From PXAP01 sp964421595 (GTDB lineage: Bacteria > Bacteroidota > Bacteroidia > Bacteroidales > PUMT01): a DNA stretch of 64,000 nt. Shown piece by piece: positions 1 through 7,718 of this stretch (positions within the stretch are counted from its first letter, which is position 1; each line of letters opens with the position of its first letter). The DNA lies in assembly GCA_964421595.1 (NCBI GenBank), contig CAYQXY010000011.1:54038-118037 (forward strand), read 5' to 3'. The translations under genes and the position numbers were made by a program. The notes below the pieces were generated by a model, which was given only the letters and a program-made list of their open reading frames with translations, ran no database searches and was not told where the DNA came from.

Positions 1-594
1 ATGAGTAAGTTCCACGCTTTGGTTTTCAGGATAATATCCTGAAGGAACAGAAAAAACAGGAGGATCAAGAATACCTGAAAAGCCATCTCCTGAGTTGGCA
101 TATCCGGGGGTAGGTTCTGTAAAGAATACAAAAACGTCATCTCCGCCTGTAATGCGACCTGCTGAGATATCGGCCGGGATAACCATCGGAGGTGCTTCAT
201 CAACCAGGATACCTCCGGGACTTGTCAGCAAGACTTCTTCACCGGCCGAACTTATTGAAAAGTTAGTATGCAACGGTAAACTGACCGAGTTTTTATCCTT
301 TCCTGATGCCCAGACAAGAAGGTAATCGCCGGGCATTAATATTATTTCAGGAAATACCCACCTGAATGGTCTTTCATAATCATCTGAAAGGCCATAGCCC
401 AGCAAATTAACACTTTGATCTCCCCTGTTGAATAATTCTATCCAGTCTTCGAAATCACCATCTTCATCAGCTATAGTGATGTTGTTGGCAGCCATGATCT
501 CATTTATGATGATATCCTGTGCAGGGGCGCTTAGCAGTGCCAGATTTAAGAATAAAACAACCAGGAGAATTGAAATAGGGTAGAGTTTTCCCAT
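1..594 (-). CDS. Secreted lamin-tail-domain protein, 3'-truncated by the window edge
   Basis: An open frame of 198 codons starts with ATG at 594 on the minus strand and runs off the left edge with no stop. Residues 1-25 form a signal peptide (hydrophobic run ending APAQ). Residues about 27-130 look like a lamin tail domain, with the NEIMAANN start, the DEDGDFEDWIELFN stretch and a later LPLHTNFSISSAGE strand. After about residue 170 a segment beginning DPPVFSVPSGYYPENQSV resembles the chitobiase/HexA C-terminal Ig-like module. In Bacteroidota this arrangement is typical of large secreted proteins, often with a CotH-kinase-like domain and a T9SS tail, but those parts would lie outside the window. 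It follows the isomerase-like gene after a 43-nt gap on the same strand. Function unknown; domain call fairly secure. Confidence 0.75.
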   Translation of the reverse strand, partial: MGKLYPISILLVVLFLNLALLSAPAQDIIINEIMAANNITIADEDGDFEDWIELFNRGDQSVNLLGYGLSDDYERPFRWVFPEIILMPGDYLLVWASGKDKNSVSLPLHTNFSISSAGEEVLLTSPGGILVDEAPPMVIPADISAGRITGGDDVFVFFTEPTPGYANSGDGFSGILDPPVFSVPSGYYPENQSVELTH

Positions 595-637
595 ATGGTT
601 CAGAATAATGACAAAAAATTAAAATAAACTAAAATTA

Positions 638-1588
638 CTATGAATGATTAACCTGATAACCGGGAGCACCAACCATCTGTTTCATCTTTTGCAAACCTTC
701 GGAAGCGACAGCCAGCGCATCCATTTTCCAGTATTCCCTGTTAAATAATTCAAGAGAGAGAATCTTGGTCCCTCCCATTTCATCAAGCTGTGCAATAATA
801 CTCTTCATGGGCGCCGCACCATCGCCGGGAAAAACCCTGTCGGCATCATTCTGTTCTTCCCTGGGTATATCGCCCGGATAATCATTCATATGAAAAAGCT
901 CTATAATATTTCCCCGCAGCAGATTTAACCCGTTAAATCCTGATCCTCCCCTGAAAAGGTGATACACATCCCCCAGTAACCGGACATCCGGATCATTTGC
1001 GGAAGCTGCAACAAGCAGAGCCTGTCCCAGATTATACAATGAACGGGAAGCACCCCAGAATTCAAGATGGGGCATAACACCGGTTTTTCGCCCAAGATCA
1101 AGCAACTGCCTGTACCTCAAGCCTGCTTCCTGGTAATCAAGACCTGGTATATTATTATAACCCGCAGGAGGCGCTGCTATCCTTCTGCAGCCGAGCTCTG
1201 ACATCAGGTTCATCTCTTCCTCCATCTGACGGAAGCCCAGATGCCTCTCCTGTTCATCGTCAACTATCCATGGAGCAAACCCTATTGCTCCCTCCACAAC
1301 GAGATTGTTTGCCTGTATTATACGGTACAACTCAGAAAGGCTGTTGCCTTTATTAAGATAGTCTTTAATTTCATTTACCCATAACTCAACTCCATCATAA
1401 CCTGCTTCAGCAGCAATTTCAATTGCACCTACCAGTCCGGGTTCCTGCCCCCTGATAGTACTGGTATTAAGGCAATATCTGAATCTGGAATTTTCCCTGA
1501 CGGGCAAACGCGAACATGATGAATGGGTTAAAACAGCTGATGCTGCTGCTGCTCCTATCAATTTCAGACTATCCCTGCGACTTATCAT
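638..1588 (-). CDS. Tat-exported sugar phosphate isomerase/epimerase-like TIM barrel protein
   Basis: 316 residues. The N-terminus MISRRDSLKLIGAAAASAVL has a twin-arginine motif followed by a hydrophobic stretch and a Ser-Cys pair (THSSCS), suggesting Tat export and possibly lipid anchoring. The rest fits the xylose-isomerase-like TIM barrel (AP endonuclease 2 superfamily): an AGYDGVELW strand near residue 65, GCRRIAAPP in the middle, HLEFWGAS, LLGDVYHLFRGG and ELFHMNDYPGD toward the C-terminus, where acidic and His residues would bind a divalent metal. Such exported paralogues are common in Bacteroidota and are often annotated as sugar phosphate isomerase/epimerase; the substrate cannot be read from sequence. 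It is the upstream partner of the lamin-tail gene on the same strand. Confidence 0.85.
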   Translation of the reverse strand: MISRRDSLKLIGAAAASAVLTHSSCSRLPVRENSRFRYCLNTSTIRGQEPGLVGAIEIAAEAGYDGVELWVNEIKDYLNKGNSLSELYRIIQANNLVVEGAIGFAPWIVDDEQERHLGFRQMEEEMNLMSELGCRRIAAPPAGYNNIPGLDYQEAGLRYRQLLDLGRKTGVMPHLEFWGASRSLYNLGQALLVAASANDPDVRLLGDVYHLFRGGSGFNGLNLLRGNIIELFHMNDYPGDIPREEQNDADRVFPGDGAAPMKSIIAQLDEMGGTKILSLELFNREYWKMDALAVASEGLQKMKQMVGAPGYQVNHS

Positions 1589-1805
1589 ATAATCCGGATT
1601 TTGACTGTTGTTATTATTAAATTAGCTCTGAACGGATTCAATAAAGGGTATCTGGAAACAAAATCAATTGAATAACCCGTCGGATCGATCATAAAAGTAT
1701 AAAGTTAATATGATTTGCAGCGGTTAATATAGGAATTCCATTGAGATTTTAAAAATATGCTCGTGCCGAATGGGCTTTATTTAGAGTTTACGGAAAAAGC
1801 CGGAA

Positions 1806-1967
1806 AATGTTTTTTCCTAAAAACCGTTAACTCGCTGCTCTTTTCTTTAACTTTTTTTCTGCAGCAAAAAAAAGTAACAAAAAAATGCCGCGCTTACGTA
1901 AAATGGCTAAAAATCAATGTTTTTTCCTAAAAACCGTTAACTCGCTGCGCTCAGACAGAACGGTTTT
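1806..1967. repeat. REP-like intergenic repeats with hairpins
   Basis: A 33-bp block that includes the string tttttcctaaaaaccgttaa is present at 1806-1838 and again at 1916-1948. In the second copy an AAAACCGTT arm (1930-1938) is matched by AACGGTTTT (1959-1967), a perfect 9-bp inverted repeat around a 20-nt loop. Between the copies, about 1847-1878, a T-rich arm ending in CTGC faces GCAAAAAAAAGTAAC, an imperfect second hairpin. No coding potential is seen. This looks like a cluster of short palindromic intergenic elements; whether they are mobile cannot be judged here. Confidence 0.6.
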
Positions 1968-1994
1968 CTTAACGGAAAAACCATTTATTTTTTT

Positions 1995-2230
1995 AACGCC
2001 ATTTTCCTGAGGCGAGGGAAAACCCTTTTCAATCTAATTCTGTATTAAACATCAATACCCTACAAAACCTAATGCAACGAAAAAAACCTGATTTTCTTAA
2101 CGGCTCTTTCCTTAGGCGAGGGAAAACCCTTTTCAATCTACTTCTGTATTAAACATCAATACCCTACAAAACCTAATGCAACGAAAAAAACACTGATTTT
2201 CTTAATGGCTTTTTCCTGGACGAGGGAAAA
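1995..2230. repeat. Tandem repeat, unit about 104 bp, two full copies plus a partial third
   Basis: Copy 1 spans about 1995-2098 and copy 2 about 2099-2203. They differ by only a few substitutions and small indels; the shared core runs from ggcgagggaaaacccttt (2011 and 2115) through the cctacaaaacctaatgcaac stretch. A third, partial copy (tttttcctggacgagggaaaacgg-like, about 2204-2230) follows. No frame is open through the array. Together with the hairpins to its left it occupies the gene-free interval between the isomerase gene and the asnA leader. Confidence 0.75.
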
Positions 2231-2324
2231 CGGATCCAAACAACTTAATCAACAAATTCTAACTACCACGCTTCTAACCCACACAAATCTTTTTGCCGGA
2301 TATCGTAAAAACAACAAAGAAGTA

Positions 2325-2355
2325 TTTGATTATTCCGAAATAGGTAGTATGTTTA
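2325..2355 (+). promoter_or_regulatory. Candidate Bacteroidota promoter for the asnA leader RNA
   Basis: TTTG at 2325-2328 is followed after 19 nt by TATGTTTA at 2348-2355. This fits the Bacteroidota primary sigma consensus (TTTG at -33, TAnnTTTG at -7) except for the last base. Transcription would begin near 2362, giving an untranslated leader of about 155 nt up to the intrinsic terminator at 2492-2524. Confidence 0.45.
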
Positions 2356-2361
2356 CAAAAA

Positions 2362-2524
2362 ATATGTTATAAAACATGTCAAATAGCTGGAATAATAATA
2401 ATCTCAATTGTAATGCCCTGAACAATAATCAGTTCAGCAGCACGGAGGTTATTATATGGAAGTAAAAACGAACAACCATAAAATAAATCAAAAGCCCTCC
2501 GAAAACCGGGGGGCTTTTTTTTTT
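2362..2524 (+). promoter_or_regulatory. Possible attenuator leader RNA upstream of asnA
   Basis: Between the candidate promoter and the terminator lie a small hairpin (ctgaac 2418-2423 with gttcag 2432-2437), a strong Shine-Dalgarno-like CGGAGG (2443-2448), a start codon at 2456 and an Asn-rich short frame. CGGAGG is perfectly complementary to CCTCCG (2496-2501) in the 5' arm of the terminator, so an antiterminator and the terminator would be mutually exclusive. Location just upstream of an asparagine synthetase gene suggests asparagine-dependent control, but this is inference; a separate promoter may lie between the terminator and asnA. Confidence 0.4.
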
Positions 2525-2551
2525 AAAAAAAAAGGACAATCATCCGCTTAA
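2456..2551 (+). CDS. Putative Asn-rich leader peptide preceding asnA
   Basis: A 31-codon frame starts with ATG at 2456, 7 nt after a GGAGG (2444-2448). Its first 17 codons include four Asn codons (positions 6, 7, 11 and 17). From codon 13 on, the frame runs through the terminator stem and its T-tract, so only the first part is likely to matter if it is translated at all. A-rich sequence alone can produce Asn codons, so the bias is suggestive rather than conclusive. A strong Shine-Dalgarno is unusual in Bacteroidota, whose ribosomes generally do not use it, which makes this site either special or non-translational. Confidence 0.3.
   Translation: MEVKTNNHKINQKPSENRGAFFFKKKGQSSA
2492..2524 (+). 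terminator. Strong intrinsic terminator upstream of asnA
   Basis: A 10-bp stem (AAGCCCTCCG 2492-2501 with CGGGGGGCTT 2507-2516, one U-G wobble) with a 5-nt loop is followed by an uninterrupted run of ten T (2515-2524). It sits 242 nt before the preferred asnA start and has no annotated gene immediately before it, so it ends either a small RNA or an attenuated leader. Confidence 0.85.
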
Positions 2552-2651
2552 AGTATTTAACCAATTCAGTAATCAGCTATGTGTATTCAGCATGTAATTC
2601 AAAACAAGTATTTCAATTCTGATGGATCACTCATAGATTACTCATTCTCTT

Positions 2652-2682
2652 TTTGTGTGCCCTGGTTCGTGCGATATTCTGG
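2652..2682 (+). promoter_or_regulatory. Weak candidate promoter directly upstream of asnA
   Basis: TTTG at 2652-2655 and TATTCTGG at 2675-2682 are separated by 19 nt, a partial match to the Bacteroidota consensus (two mismatches in the -7 element). If active it would allow asnA transcription that bypasses the upstream terminator. Confidence 0.25.
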
Positions 2683-2766
2683 AAAGTGTATTAACCAAAT
2701 TATATTCATTCAATGGGCCCCGGGTACCCTTTAGAGTCATTTGATAATCAACTCAAACTTTATACT

Positions 2767-3801
2767 ATGGAAACTTTACATGAAACTAAAACTCCTCAAC
2801 TTCTTGATCTGATCGAAACTGAAAAAGCTATTGATCTGGTAAAGACAAAATTTTCTTCATCGCTTTCTGAACAACTTGGACTGTTCAGGGTGGTAGCTCC
2901 TTTAATTGTGGCTGAAGACACAGGAATAAATGATGACCTGAATGGTATCGAAAGACCTGTTCAGGTTATAATAAGGGATATGCCCAATTGCAAGGTCAGT
3001 ATTGTGCAATCATTGGCAAAATGGAAACGTTACAGGTTGTCGCAGCTTGGTGTTAGTCCGGGCACAGGAATTATTACCGATATGAAGGCTCTCAGGCCTG
3101 ATGAGAACCTTGGTCCGCTTCATTCAGTTTTTGTTGACCAATGGGACTGGGAAAAAGTGATCACCAGAGACCAGAGGCAACTGCATTATCTGAAGGATAC
3201 AGTGAGGAAAATATACAATGCCTTAAAGGAGACAGAAGAAGCTGTATCGGCAGCTTATCCGGAAATCAGCCCGGCACTTCCTGCTGAGATCAAATTTATT
3301 CATTCGGAAGATCTGCTGGCAAAGTATCCCGAGCTTACCCCCAGGCAGCGTGAGACAATTGCTGCAAGGGAATATGGTGCCCTTTTTCTGATCGGAATTG
3401 GCGGAGAGCTTCCCGGTGGTTCTGTTCATGATGGGCGTGCCCCTGATTATGATGACTGGAGTTCTTCAACTCATAGCAACTACAAGGGTCTCAACGGCGA
3501 TATTATTGTATGGAACCCGGTAACGGAAGCAGCATTGGAACTTTCCTCGATGGGGATAAGGGTTGATGAGAATGCACTGCTTGAGCAGCTGGCAATAAGA
3601 AACTGCCTTGAGCGCAAGGAATTGCTGTTTCATAAACTGCTGCTTGCCGGCAAACTACCGCTGACCATGGGAGGAGGAATTGGCCAGTCCCGGGTATGTA
3701 TGTTTTTGCTTCGCAAGAAACATGTAGGTCAGGTACAGGCAAGTGTCTGGCCCGACGAGATGCTTGATGAAATGAACCTGGACGGTTCCGGGTTAATCTA
3801 A
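2767..3801 (+). CDS. asnA: Aspartate-ammonia ligase (asparagine synthetase A)
   Basis: 344 residues from the ATG at 2767, close to the usual 330-350 for AsnA. The enzyme makes asparagine from aspartate, ammonia and ATP through an aspartyl-adenylate and belongs to the class II aminoacyl-tRNA synthetase fold. Visible family signatures are GINDDLNGIERPV near residue 60, VQSLAKWKR, TDMKALRPDE, VDQWDWEKVI, and the C-terminal motif 3-like GGGIGQSRVCMFLL. An in-frame ATG at 2713 would add 18 residues that do not resemble the family N-terminus, so the internal start is preferred. It stands alone, with a leader and terminator upstream that may regulate it by asparagine supply. Confidence 0.95.
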   Translation: METLHETKTPQLLDLIETEKAIDLVKTKFSSSLSEQLGLFRVVAPLIVAEDTGINDDLNGIERPVQVIIRDMPNCKVSIVQSLAKWKRYRLSQLGVSPGTGIITDMKALRPDENLGPLHSVFVDQWDWEKVITRDQRQLHYLKDTVRKIYNALKETEEAVSAAYPEISPALPAEIKFIHSEDLLAKYPELTPRQRETIAAREYGALFLIGIGGELPGGSVHDGRAPDYDDWSSSTHSNYKGLNGDIIVWNPVTEAALELSSMGIRVDENALLEQLAIRNCLERKELLFHKLLLAGKLPLTMGGGIGQSRVCMFLLRKKHVGQVQASVWPDEMLDEMNLDGSGLI

Positions 3802-3961
3802 GCTTATCAGATGGCATTTGTTTGAGGGCTGGCATTCAAAAGTTTCTGACACTTAAGGTCAGGGTCGAAAGGCTTAAAATCTTTCGGCAAGCTGAAAATA
3901 AAAAACATCCGAATTCTTGCCATATCTCTAATTTTCATTTTCTTTGTTTCAAAAATTAAGA

Positions 3962-5335
3962 ATGGAAGGATTAACAGGAGTTTTTTTCAGTATTTGTATT
4001 CTTGGTATATTTCTGCTTGCAGGCAAAATACTACGTGTAAAGATCAGGTTGTTTCAGAATATATTTCTGCCTGCTTCCATAATAGGCGGGTTTCTTGCGC
4101 TTTTCTGCGGACCATATATGGCCGATATTCTTCCTCCTTTTGTACTTGATACCTGGAGGGAAATACCGGGAATACTGATTAATTTTGTTTTTGCTACCTT
4201 GTTTCTCGGACTTGCCGTGCCCGGCATCAAAACTCTCTGGTCACAGGGAGGCAGCCAGCTTTGTTTTGGGATGGTTGCAGGCACCGGTCAGTACTTCTTC
4301 GGTTTACTTATAACCGTATTGATACTGATCCCGTTCTTTGATGTTTCACCTGTATTTGCAACCATACTCGAGATAGGGTTTGCAGGAGGACATGGAACTG
4401 CTGCGGGCATGCGTGGTGTATTTGAACAAATCGGATTCCCCGAAGGTGCCGATCTCGCGCAGATGTCGGCCACTGTAGGTATAATAATAGCTGTTGTAGG
4501 GGGAATCTTCTATATTAATATAGCAATCAGGAAAGGTTACTGTGTCAACCTTGATGATTCAAAGGGAATTCCCGAGTATAAGAAGCGTGGACTGATTCCT
4601 GAGAGATACAGATATCCCATATCGAATGCAACAGTTGCTTCTGAATCGATTGAGCCCATGGCTTTTCATTTTGCAATAACAGGCCTTGCCATATTGATTG
4701 GCTGGATAATGCTTTCCGGTGTGCGGAATATACATCCGGTTGTCAGTGGTTTTCCTTTGTTCCCGCTTGCCATGATTGGTGGAATGATAGTTCAGCTGGC
4801 ATCGGTCCGGCTCAGGGTAGACCAGTATTTTGACCGCAACAGTTTTGAAAGGATCCTTGGCTTCTCACTCGATGTACTTGTAGTGGCTGCTATTGCATCA
4901 ATTCGCCTGGACCTTTTTGTTGCCAATCTCTGGCCCTTCCTCATTCTGATGGCAGGAGGAATTGCATGGTTGTTTTTCTGCCTCACAGTACTGGCACCCA
5001 GAATGTTCCCTTATAACTGGCTGGAACGGGGCGTTACTGAATATGGAATGCAAAGTGGTGTAACTGCTATGGGATTGCTTTTGCTCAGGCTGGTAGATCC
5101 GAGTTACAAAACAGATACAGCTCAGGCTTTCGGTTTCAAACAGATGTTGTACGAACCTTTTCTAGGTGGCGGGTTAATTACTGCCACTGCACCTTTTATA
5201 GTAATTAACATGGGTGTATGGTGGACTATGGGAATGGCTGGTTCTATAATGCTGATTTTCATGATCATTTCATGGCTGAATGGCTGGACACGGCTGAATC
5301 CTGTAAAAGATGAAATGCCTAAAAAGATAATGTAA
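3962..5335 (+). CDS. Sodium/glutamate symporter family membrane protein (GltS-like)
   Basis: 457 residues from ATG at 3962 (a TTG six codons upstream is less likely). The protein is almost wholly hydrophobic with about ten to twelve membrane segments in two halves. The conserved stretch EIGFAGGHGTAAGMRGVFEQIGFPEGADLA around residues 140-170 and the C-terminal half with ERGVTEYGMQSGVTAMGLLLLR match the ESS (glutamate:Na+ symporter) family, whose two inverted repeats carry these Gly-rich loops. It is expected in the inner membrane and to import glutamate or a related carboxylate with sodium. Placement after asnA is compatible with amino-acid nitrogen metabolism but the 160-nt gap gives no strong operon evidence. 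Confidence 0.85.
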   Translation: MEGLTGVFFSICILGIFLLAGKILRVKIRLFQNIFLPASIIGGFLALFCGPYMADILPPFVLDTWREIPGILINFVFATLFLGLAVPGIKTLWSQGGSQLCFGMVAGTGQYFFGLLITVLILIPFFDVSPVFATILEIGFAGGHGTAAGMRGVFEQIGFPEGADLAQMSATVGIIIAVVGGIFYINIAIRKGYCVNLDDSKGIPEYKKRGLIPERYRYPISNATVASESIEPMAFHFAITGLAILIGWIMLSGVRNIHPVVSGFPLFPLAMIGGMIVQLASVRLRVDQYFDRNSFERILGFSLDVLVVAAIASIRLDLFVANLWPFLILMAGGIAWLFFCLTVLAPRMFPYNWLERGVTEYGMQSGVTAMGLLLLRLVDPSYKTDTAQAFGFKQMLYEPFLGGGLITATAPFIVINMGVWWTMGMAGSIMLIFMIISWLNGWTRLNPVKDEMPKKIM

Positions 5336-5482
5336 TCCTGTTCCCGGATATCCCGTTTTTATAATCCATGATTAAAATCCTGGTCAACGAATGATTTTAC
5401 ATGTCAGTTGTTATTTTCTTCCCGGGTTTTATTATTTTTATCATCTGTCATCAATAAGATAATATCATTTTTAAAATTATAT

Positions 5483-6178
5483 ATGAGATCCCTTTTTACT
5501 TTATCATTTATAATTATCTGTCATACCATTTCTGCGCAGGACTGGACCGTAATAGCCGACAATATGCATTTTGAAGCAGAAATGGGGAAAGAACCAGTGA
5601 GTGCTATGGATGTTTACGAAAAAATAGCAGGAACTCCGTTTATGAATCCGGAATTCGTCAATGGTTCACTTATAACAACCGACAGTCTCAAGTATACCGG
5701 CATACCATTACGATATAATGTATTCAAGGATGAAATGGAATTCAGGATAGGTGATGAAAAGACGCCAAGAGTGATTGCAAATCCGCGTTCCTTCCTTTTT
5801 ATAAATTTAGATGATCATATATTCCAGTATCTTGCTTTCAGTGACAATAACAGGCCTGCACACGGATATTTTCAGGTTCTGAATGACGGGACTTGCCAGG
5901 TAATGATGCGAAGGCGTACTGATTACGCTGAACCTAAAGGCGCCCATAACTTTGAGAAGGCTCTGCCGGCAAGATTTGAAGAAAAGAGGAATTCTTATTA
6001 CATCCGGTTCGGCAGACAATTGCCTAAGGAGGTAAGGCTAAACCGCCGTAATATACTTGGAATGTTCGGGCAGCATCAGGAAGAAATTACTGGTTTCGTA
6101 AAAGACAACAGTCTTTCATACCGAAGCATAGATGATCTGATTAAAATCGCAACATATTATAATCAACTGGTGGAGTAA
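5483..6178 (+). CDS. Secreted protein of unknown function
   Basis: 231 residues from ATG at 5483, chosen because it begins a clean signal peptide (MRSLFTLSFIIICHTISAQ) followed by mature DWTVIADN. A longer frame begins with TTG at 5408. The mature part is mixed alpha/beta, includes a repeated beta-strand region (TGIPLRYNVFKDEMEFRIG, then PRSFLFINLDDHIFQYLAF) and a C-terminal helical part. The arrangement resembles many Bacteroidota periplasmic proteins encoded singly, but I do not recognise a family. No membrane anchor or T9SS tail is seen. Confidence 0.7.
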   Translation: MRSLFTLSFIIICHTISAQDWTVIADNMHFEAEMGKEPVSAMDVYEKIAGTPFMNPEFVNGSLITTDSLKYTGIPLRYNVFKDEMEFRIGDEKTPRVIANPRSFLFINLDDHIFQYLAFSDNNRPAHGYFQVLNDGTCQVMMRRRTDYAEPKGAHNFEKALPARFEEKRNSYYIRFGRQLPKEVRLNRRNILGMFGQHQEEITGFVKDNSLSYRSIDDLIKIATYYNQLVE

Positions 6179-6315
6179 TAGCCGGCACCGGATACCCGCA
6201 TATGGCTGCTTGATTTGAATATAAAGCTTAAATATTATTAATATGATAACTTCCGGATGAATTACCCTTTAAGCATCCCATCCGTGGCTACCGCATAACA
6301 AATAATACTTCGAGG

Positions 6316-6927
6316 TTGAAAGAAAAAGCAAAATTCCTTGAGAGCATCTTTTTCCCGCTGCTGTTGATTATAATAATCTGGGCAATAAAGATCGTCGAGA
6401 ATATATTCAATCTGCGACTTGGAACCCTGGGCATCTATCCGCTTCACCTGAGCGGATTGCCAGGAATACTTTTTGCTCCCCTTATTCATGGAGATTATTC
6501 TCATCTGTTTACCAATTCAGGACCATTGCTTGTTTTAGGAACTGCTGTATTTTACTTTTACCGTCCTGTTGCCTTCAGGCTTATTTTACTGGCATGGATC
6601 ATGACCGGCATATGGGTGTGGTTTGGGGCCAGGGAAGCATACCATATTGGTGCAAGTGGTTTAATTTACGCCCTGGCATCCTTCCTGTTCTTCAGCGGAT
6701 TTATAAGGAGAAGTGTTGAACTGATGGCTATTTCCTTTGTTATAGTATTTCTGTATGGAGGTATGGTCTGGGGAATATTCCCCCTGAGAGAAAATATTTC
6801 ATGGGAATCGCATCTGATGGGAGGTGTTGCCGGATTTATACTGGCAATTTACTACAAAGATCATGGTCCCCAAAGGAAAAGATTTGACTGGGAATTTGAA
6901 GAAGATGATCCGGAGGAGGAATTATGA
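6316..6927 (+). CDS. Rhomboid family intramembrane serine protease
   Basis: 203 residues. The catalytic dyad is visible: GASG with Ser114 in one membrane segment and His166 in ESHLMGG. The HGDYSHLFTN stretch (58-67) is the conserved rhomboid L1 loop region. About six membrane segments are apparent, followed by a charged acidic tail. No in-frame ATG exists before the first membrane segment; the frame opens after a stop at 6247 and a TTG at 6316 preceded by GAGG is the best start. The last 4 nt overlap the next gene (ATGA), so protease and DnaJ-like protein are almost certainly co-translated. Substrate unknown. Confidence 0.9.
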   Translation: MKEKAKFLESIFFPLLLIIIIWAIKIVENIFNLRLGTLGIYPLHLSGLPGILFAPLIHGDYSHLFTNSGPLLVLGTAVFYFYRPVAFRLILLAWIMTGIWVWFGAREAYHIGASGLIYALASFLFFSGFIRRSVELMAISFVIVFLYGGMVWGIFPLRENISWESHLMGGVAGFILAIYYKDHGPQRKRFDWEFEEDDPEEEL

Positions 6928-7490
6928 ATAGATCGCACTATTACCAGATCCTGGGAATTTCAGAGAATGCCGGATTAAAGGAGATCAAAGAAGCATTCCG
7001 CCGAAAGGCCAAAGCCTTTCACCCCGATCTGAATAAATCTGAAGGGGCTCATGAACATTTCATAGATATAAACGAAGCATACAACTATCTAGTTGATATG
7101 CATACAAACAGCGGCAAAAATCAGGGTGATCAGGCTGCAATGGATGACTATTACAGGAAATGGGTTGAAGAGGAGAGACAAAAAGCCAGGGCATGGGCTG
7201 TAAAAAGGGCAAGGATGAGATATGAGGAGTTCAGGAACTCTTCAGTTCACAAAACCACCAGCATGATGTCACATATGCTGGATTATTTCCTGATGGTTTT
7301 AGGTGTTTTTATTATTATTGCGGGAGGATTCGGATTATACAGCCAGGGATTGTACCTGACAGAAAATGATACCGAGGTTTTGAATATCAGAGGTATAATT
7401 GCCGAAATTGTAATAACCGTTGCAGGAATCCTGTTTATTGCAATGTCACTTGGCAACATAAAAGCGTACAGGAAAAAATCAGTGAAATAA
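6924..7490 (+). CDS. Membrane-anchored J-domain (DnaJ-like) protein
   Basis: 188 residues. A full J domain occupies about residues 4-60 with the HPD tripeptide at 33-35, the residues that stimulate DnaK ATPase. A basic helical linker follows, then two hydrophobic segments near residues 118-137 and 155-175, so it should be an inner-membrane protein with the J domain in the cytosol. It lacks the Gly/Phe and zinc regions of DnaJ. Its start overlaps the rhomboid stop by 4 nt, suggesting that a DnaK-recruiting factor and an intramembrane protease act together, perhaps in membrane-protein quality control; this link is inference. Confidence 0.88.
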   Translation: MNRSHYYQILGISENAGLKEIKEAFRRKAKAFHPDLNKSEGAHEHFIDINEAYNYLVDMHTNSGKNQGDQAAMDDYYRKWVEEERQKARAWAVKRARMRYEEFRNSSVHKTTSMMSHMLDYFLMVLGVFIIIAGGFGLYSQGLYLTENDTEVLNIRGIIAEIVITVAGILFIAMSLGNIKAYRKKSVK

Positions 7491-7718
7491 TCGGGCTAAA
7501 TGAAATATTCACTAATATTTAAACCGCACGGTAAACAGGTTAGATGGTTCACCAGGAATAACTAATAAAGCATGGGTGATCCAGCCGTGGCAAAATCCGG
7601 TTGAAATGCCCGCGAAAAGTGCACCTGAAAAAAATGAAATAAGCATGGGTGATCTGTCCGTGACAACCACTAAATTTGTCATGTATCTTAATTTTAACAA
7701 ATACAATACTTTATTCTG

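Noticed and set aside
2713..2766. N-terminal extension of asnA from an earlier ATG
   Set aside because: The 18 extra residues do not match the AsnA N-terminus, and the ATG at 2767 fits the family start.
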